Positions 61,401 to 64,000 of a DNA stretch of 64,000 bases are shown here, piece after piece. Below the pieces are notes generated by a model that was not told where the DNA came from, did no database searches, and saw nothing but the letters and a program-made list of their open reading frames with translations. A program made the translations under genes and the position numbers. The number at the start of each line of letters is the position of its first letter. Within the stretch, counting starts at the first letter, position 1. Where the stretch lies: positions 5,616,001 through 5,680,000 of the forward strand of contig OY747704.1 of assembly GCA_963556495.2 (NCBI GenBank). Reading direction: 5' to 3'. The stretch is from Valencia hispanica. Taxonomy: Eukaryota > Chordata > Actinopteri > Cyprinodontiformes > Valenciidae.

Positions 61401-61763
61401 CAGAGCCAAATAGTGCAGGAGCCTCTCCTTACTGTTAAACGTGTTCCTCCTTGTCGTCCTCACAGTTCACTTGGTGTTTGGACGCCTGCATCCGGGAGAA
61501 GTTTGTAGACGGCAAACGAGCCAGAGAGCTGCAGGGTTTCCTGGACGGTGTGAAGAAGGGACAGGAGCAGGTCCTTGGGTAACACATCGTTTTAGTATAT
61601 CAGGAACATTTGATCTGTAATGTTTGTGTCAGTTAATCAAAGAGTTTCTGTTTGTTTTAGAGATCTGTCCATGATCCTGTGTGACCCGTTTGCCTGCAAC
61701 ACCCTGGTCCTAAGTATAATAAGGAACATACAGGAGCTGCTGAGTCAAGACGCTCTACCAAGG
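51461..61763 (+). CDS. nelfb: negative elongation factor B (NELF-B/COBRA1), 5' seven exons, continues beyond window
   Basis: Exons: 51461-51562, 53154-53314, 53391-53490, 60533-60763, 61190-61375, 61466-61578, 61661-61763. These give 332 codons with consistent phases, so about the first 57% of a roughly 580-aa protein. NELF-B is a nuclear subunit of the NELF complex. It contacts NELF-C/D and NELF-E and helps hold RNA polymerase II in promoter-proximal pause with DSIF. The start MFAGLPELGIANGEDLKETL is the family's conserved N-terminus. SALPFLDLHGTPRLEFHQSV, VKRQIWQDNQALFGDEVSPL, KNVKLYDMVLQFLRTLFLR and GFLDGVKKGQEQVLGDLSMI also match almost residue for residue. Intron 3 (7 kb) is swollen by transposons. 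No damage to any exon is seen. Confidence 0.95.
51563..53153. other. nelfb intron 1, no mobile element recognised
   Basis: AT-rich intron. The frame at 52712-53035 has no known domain. No repeat termini could be paired. Confidence 0.45.
53154..53314 (+). CDS. nelfb: nelfb exon 2
   Basis: Acceptor CGTGATCGCAG, donor GTGGGT, phase 2 exit. It encodes MENGILLPTLQSALPFLDLH and on to EGKDEE. Confidence 0.95.
53391..53490 (+). CDS. nelfb: nelfb exon 3
   Basis: Acceptor ATTTTCCCAG after an unusually short 76-bp intron, donor GTCAGT. It encodes RYGKLEELLEKSFPLVKMPS and ends KHLPK; phase 0 exit. Confidence 0.95.
53742..53927 (-). mobile_element. LINE 3' fragment, left part, interrupted by the hAT element
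   Basis: CTTTACAAAGATCATTAAAA followed by GGCTTTAAAAGGACCCAGTG looks like reverse-complement LINE C-terminal and 3' UTR sequence. The match continues at 56783 (GTGATTGAGCGTCGATCC..) after the TSD-flanked hAT, so one fragment was split by the insertion. Confidence 0.5.
54508..54543. repeat. 14-bp perfect hairpin next to the hAT transposase remnant
   Basis: GCGGCCTGGTGACC at 54508-54521 pairs exactly with GGTCACCAGGCCGC at 54530-54543 across an 8-nt loop. It is GC-rich against an AT-rich background. Confidence 0.9.
54532..54741 (-). pseudogene. hAT transposase C-terminal (dimerisation) fragment
   Basis: The minus-strand frame reads LREAQPPLDCSPTDWWKMNE, then RFQRFAKLARRYVYHS and SAAGQT. This matches the hAT C-terminal dimerisation region, where families show WW..N..RFP.LA.LARKYL and a later FS.AG motif. 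The frame is uninterrupted over 69 codons, but upstream catalytic sequence is not recognisable. The equivalent of the PSER block is altered to PLTAGD, so it is non-functional. Confidence 0.75.
54985..55030. repeat. TAGA/TCTA tetranucleotide inverted cluster
   Basis: TATAGATAGATT, then CTATCTATCTATCTATC, then ATAGATAGATA: short tetranucleotide runs in opposite orientations that can fold. Confidence 0.8.
55190..55400 (-). mobile_element. LINE 3'-tail fragment nested in the hAT element
   Basis: AAGGCAAGGCAAGTTTATTT followed by GTATAGCACAATTCATG is the reverse complement of an L2-type 3' end with a CTTGC-type tail (compare 50590-50645). It post-dates the hAT insertion. Confidence 0.7.
55425..55470. 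repeat. (CA)n microsatellite
   Basis: An uninterrupted CA run of about 23 units inside the hAT element. Confidence 0.95.
56783..57060 (-). mobile_element. LINE 3' fragment, right part, continuing across the hAT element
   Basis: Continues the fragment that ends at 53927. Motifs such as GAGCGTCGATCCAGAGGAAG followed by TTGGTTCTGGG read on the minus strand as the end of a LINE protein-coding region. Confidence 0.45.
57290..57540 (+). mobile_element. LINE 3' UTR fragment
   Basis: A T-rich stretch ends in TGTGAAGCACTTTGGTCGCC, then CTCTATATAGATAAATG, a typical fish LINE/SINE 3' end. The coding part is absent. Confidence 0.5.
57905..60503 (+). mobile_element. L2-type LINE copy with nearly intact reverse transcriptase, nelfb intron 3
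   Basis: One frame runs from 57924 to 59792 (623 codons including the stop) and is broken only by TAG at 58554-58556. The parallel copy at 63.28 kb has GAG at that codon. Visible blocks are SSDDFMGFFINKINSIKNKI, LLDLSAAFDTVDHNILLERL, VTCGVPQGSVLGPILFTIYM, the YADD box at 58950-58961, LGVIFDRDLTF, LDYCNSLL, LHWLPVKSRIEFKILLLTYK and a terminal FKARLKTFLFDKAYS. A 700-bp 3' UTR ends with GGCGCTATATAAATAAACTG and an AATTG tail at 60503. The endonuclease and ORF1 are missing (5' truncation). Confidence 0.93.
60533..60763 (+). CDS. nelfb: nelfb exon 4
   Basis: Acceptor TCTCCCTTGTGCAG, donor GTGAGA, 77 codons. It encodes VPDKKLKMVMADKELYK and ends KTRRQGE. The L2 LINE tail ends about 30 bp upstream of the acceptor, very close to the splice signals. 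Confidence 0.95.
61190..61375 (+). CDS. nelfb: nelfb exon 5
   Basis: Acceptor TTGGGCTGCAG, donor GTGAGG, 62 codons, phase 0. It encodes VVLKLTQMIGKNVKLYDMVL and ends VDPCHK. Confidence 0.95.
61466..61578 (+). CDS. nelfb: nelfb exon 6
   Basis: Acceptor GTCGTCCTCACAG, donor GTAACA, phase 2 exit. It encodes FTWCLDACIREKFVDGKRAR and on to GQEQVL. Confidence 0.95.
61661..61763 (+). CDS. nelfb: nelfb exon 7 (last in window)
   Basis: Acceptor TTTGTTTTAG, donor GTGAGT, phase 0 exit. It encodes GDLSMILCDPFACNTLVLSI and ends SQDALPR. The next exon is not found in 61764-64000, so it lies beyond the window. Confidence 0.93.
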
Positions 61764-61921
61764 GTGAGTCCAGTCTGAGCAGAAATGAGGCATCAGCAGC
61801 CTGGAATAATGTAACTTCATTTGGTAGGACAAAAACGACATGACAGAGGTGTTCATTGGAAACAGCAGAAAAGGTTTAAAACTCAACATATTGACTTTTC
61901 CTCACAGCTGCATCTGAAATA

Positions 61922-63069
61922 TACAAGTACAGCTAAAAAATTAGATTACATATTCTAAAATATTAAAATTTAGGATTCAGATATTTTCAAAAATTTTATT
62001 GTCCCTCATTTTAGAAAGGAAAATTCATATCATGTAGATTTATTATAGATGTGAAATATTTTATGCCTTTATTTCTTCCTACTCTGGCTTCCAGATAACA
62101 ATCTCCCAAAGTTCAGAAAACTGAGAAAACTGTGAAAAAGTAAAATAGTGAAAATAGATGGTGTCACATCATAATCAGCTAGTTAACTCCAAACACCTGC
62201 AGAGGTTTTCTGAGCCTCTTCGTGGTTTCTCTCCGGGTCAGCAGGACAGAGTCATGCTGCTGACTGGACAGAAGTTCAGAAGACGGTCATTAACAACCTC
62301 CAGAGGGACAGAAAGCTCATCGCCAAAGAAGGTGGATGTTAACAGAGTTCTGTGTCTGAACACATTCATGGAAGGTTGAGTAGAAGGAAAAAGTGTGCTA
62401 GAGAAAGGCCCACTGGGTTATCTGAAGCCCACAGTCAATACAGCCATTCACCAGGACATTTTAGAGCACTTCATGCTTCCTTCTGCTGACAAGCTTTATG
62501 GAGATGCTGATTTCATTTTCTACCAGGACTTGAAACCAGCCCACACTGCTAAAGGTACCAAAAGCTTGTTCAATGGCCATATCTTACTATGTTTGATTGA
62601 CCAACTAACTGGCTGGACCAGAACCCCATACAGACTCTATGGTGGATTGTAAAGAGGACAATCAAAAACACCAGAACCAACAATGCTGATGACCTGAAGG
62701 TCTCTATCAAACCAACCTGGGCTTCCAGAACACTTCAGCAGAACCGGCTGATCTCCTCCATGCCACGCCGCATTGATTTAGGAATTCATGCAAAAGGAGC
62801 CCCAGCCAGGTACTGGGTGTATGGAAATCAACATACTTTTCAGAAGCCAGACACTTCTGTTTAAAATGTCATTTTTTTTTATACACCACATTTTGGGTTT
62901 CCATTCTCTGTAAGCCAGAATCATCAAAATGACAAGAAATGCAGGCTTGAAATATTCACTTTGTGTAATAAATCTATTGTTTATATTTTGAGTTTTACTC
63001 TCTGTAATGAGTGACAAAATACGTAATTTTTTTCACAATATTCTAATCTTTTGAGATGTTCCTGTAGTG
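61922..63069 (+). mobile_element. decayed Tc1-like transposon in a nelfb intron
   Basis: The left end, ACAAGTACAGCTAAAAAATT, and the right end (complement of CTACAGGAACATCTCAAAAG, ending at 63069) are degenerate inverted repeats. Inside, 62395-62652 encodes KPTVNTAIHQDILEHFMLPS, FYQDLKPAHTAK and LIDQLTGWTRTPYRLYGG. The second catalytic Asp (YQDLKPAH) is recognisable, but the catalytic Glu block SPDLNPIE is not intact. The C-terminus SMPRRIDLGIHAKGAPARY-like lies near 62760-62815 in another frame. It is a second Tc1 family, related to the fragment at 24.4-24.8 kb by its subterminal repeats. Confidence 0.8.
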
Positions 63070-63279
63070 CAAATCCAAGCATAATGGGAAGCCTTTAAAA
63101 GAGAAACAAAAATAAAGTTAGAATTCGACTAAAGTGAGTTGCTGGCTAGGACTCTTTAAACAAATGTTTGACTCATTTCTGATCTAACAGAAACTCAACA
63201 GTCAAATGAAAGTAATTTTAAATGAAAATCTGCCAGGGGTATGAATATTTTTGGGCTTAACTATATGATGGTACTGTAA

Positions 63280-64000
63280 AACTATTCCCCCAGCTTTTAG
63301 CAGTGATGATTTTATGGGATTCTTCATAAATAAAATTATTTCCATTAAAAATAAAATCATTGGCATCCTCCCAAACATGATTACTATTTCCTCAGTAAAT
63401 GACGTTGCATCGGAAAGAATTGTAGAACCTCATTTGTGATTAGGCTGTTTTGATTCAGTCGAGCTTCCTGGCCCCATTTTGGATATGATGAATCTATCCT
63501 TAGTAAACGGATATGTACCACAAGAATTTAAAATAGCTGTAATTAAACCTTTACTTAAGAAACCTTCCCTTGATCAAGATGACTTAGTGAATTACAGACC
63601 TATATCTAACCTTCCTTTCTTATCCAAAGTCCTTGAGAAAATTGTTGCTAATCAAGTCTGTGAGCATTTAAACAATAACGAGCTGTTTGAAGAGTTTCAG
63701 TCAGGTTTTAGAGCTCATCATAGCACTGAAACAGCACTGGTGAAGGTTACTAATGATATTCTCATGGCCTCAGATAATGGACTGGTGTCTGTTCTGGTTT
63801 TGTTAGATCTCAGTGCTGCTTTTGACACAGTCGATCATAATATTCTCTTAGAAAGGCTTGAACATGTTGCAGGGATCAAAGGAACAGCACTAGGCTGGTT
63901 AAAATCATATTTATTATTATTATTTGTATTTATTAATCTATTTATTGATAGATTCCAGTTTGTTCATCTAAATGATAAATCTTCACTCTCAAGAGTTACT
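63280..64000 (+). mobile_element. second L2-type LINE copy, runs off the window
   Basis: It aligns closely with the 58.06-58.98 kb copy from CTATTCCCCCAGCTTTTAGC onward. Relative to that copy it has TGA at about 63438, a deletion of about 100 bp near 63464 (GTCGAGCTT joined directly to CCTGGCCCC) and a 30-40 bp TTATTATTATT-type insertion at about 63905-63945. It keeps GAG where the other copy has TAG. Same orientation as the host gene. Confidence 0.92.

Overview
This is eukaryotic DNA, almost certainly from a teleost fish. It is gene-poor and AT-rich. The two recognisable host genes are split into short exons with GT..AG introns, and the rest is largely fish-type transposon debris: Tc1/mariner, hAT, PIF/Harbinger and TTAA-target DNA transposons, L2/Maui-type and Rex1/CR1-like LINEs, a LINE with a restriction-like endonuclease, solo-LTR-like repeats, a tRNA-derived SINE, and long (TA)n, (CA)n and (GGAT)n microsatellites. 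There is no operon, CRISPR array or phage architecture.

Layout. 1-31.6 kb is a mobile-element graveyard without a convincing host gene. It holds a TSD-flanked non-autonomous hAT at 468-1971, a Rex1/CR1-like fragment at 2.6-3.5 kb (-), a decayed Tc1 at 4.2-5.75 kb (-), and LTR-like pieces at 8.7-9.55 kb. At 9.56-14.4 kb lies a three-level nest: a minus-strand LINE whose C-terminal frame is split at TTAA by a THAP-bearing DNA transposon, which in turn holds a (TA)n tract carrying an intact Tc1 (transposase 11015-12034). Further LINE, Tc1 and Harbinger fragments follow up to 29.5 kb, and a SINE lies at 30.8-31.1 kb.

31.7-45.35 kb (+) is a complete nine-exon ecto-nucleoside triphosphate diphosphohydrolase gene, best matched to ENTPD8 (497 codons, all five apyrase conserved regions). 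Its introns hold a Tc1 terminus, a solo-LTR-like repeat, a 37-bp perfect palindrome, and a Tc1 plus Rex1-like pair in the 4.8-kb intron 4. 45.9-50.65 kb is an L2-type LINE (+) with recognisable ORF1 esterase, endonuclease and reverse transcriptase, broken by stops and frameshifts. 51.46 kb to the window end (+) is the 5' part of nelfb (negative elongation factor B; seven exons, 332 codons). It continues past the window. Its introns hold a second TSD-flanked hAT (53936-56774), an L2 copy with only one nonsense codon in a 623-codon frame, a decayed Tc1, and another L2 copy that runs off the end.

The two host genes are functionally unrelated: one is a membrane ecto-nucleotidase, the other a nuclear Pol II pausing factor. 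ENTPD8 and NELFB both lie at human 9q34.3, so their adjacency here is probably conserved synteny. I found no new multi-gene system. The strongest unusual signal is the nested-insertion record at 9.56-14.4 kb, where excising one TSD-flanked element in silico rejoins another element's reading frame.
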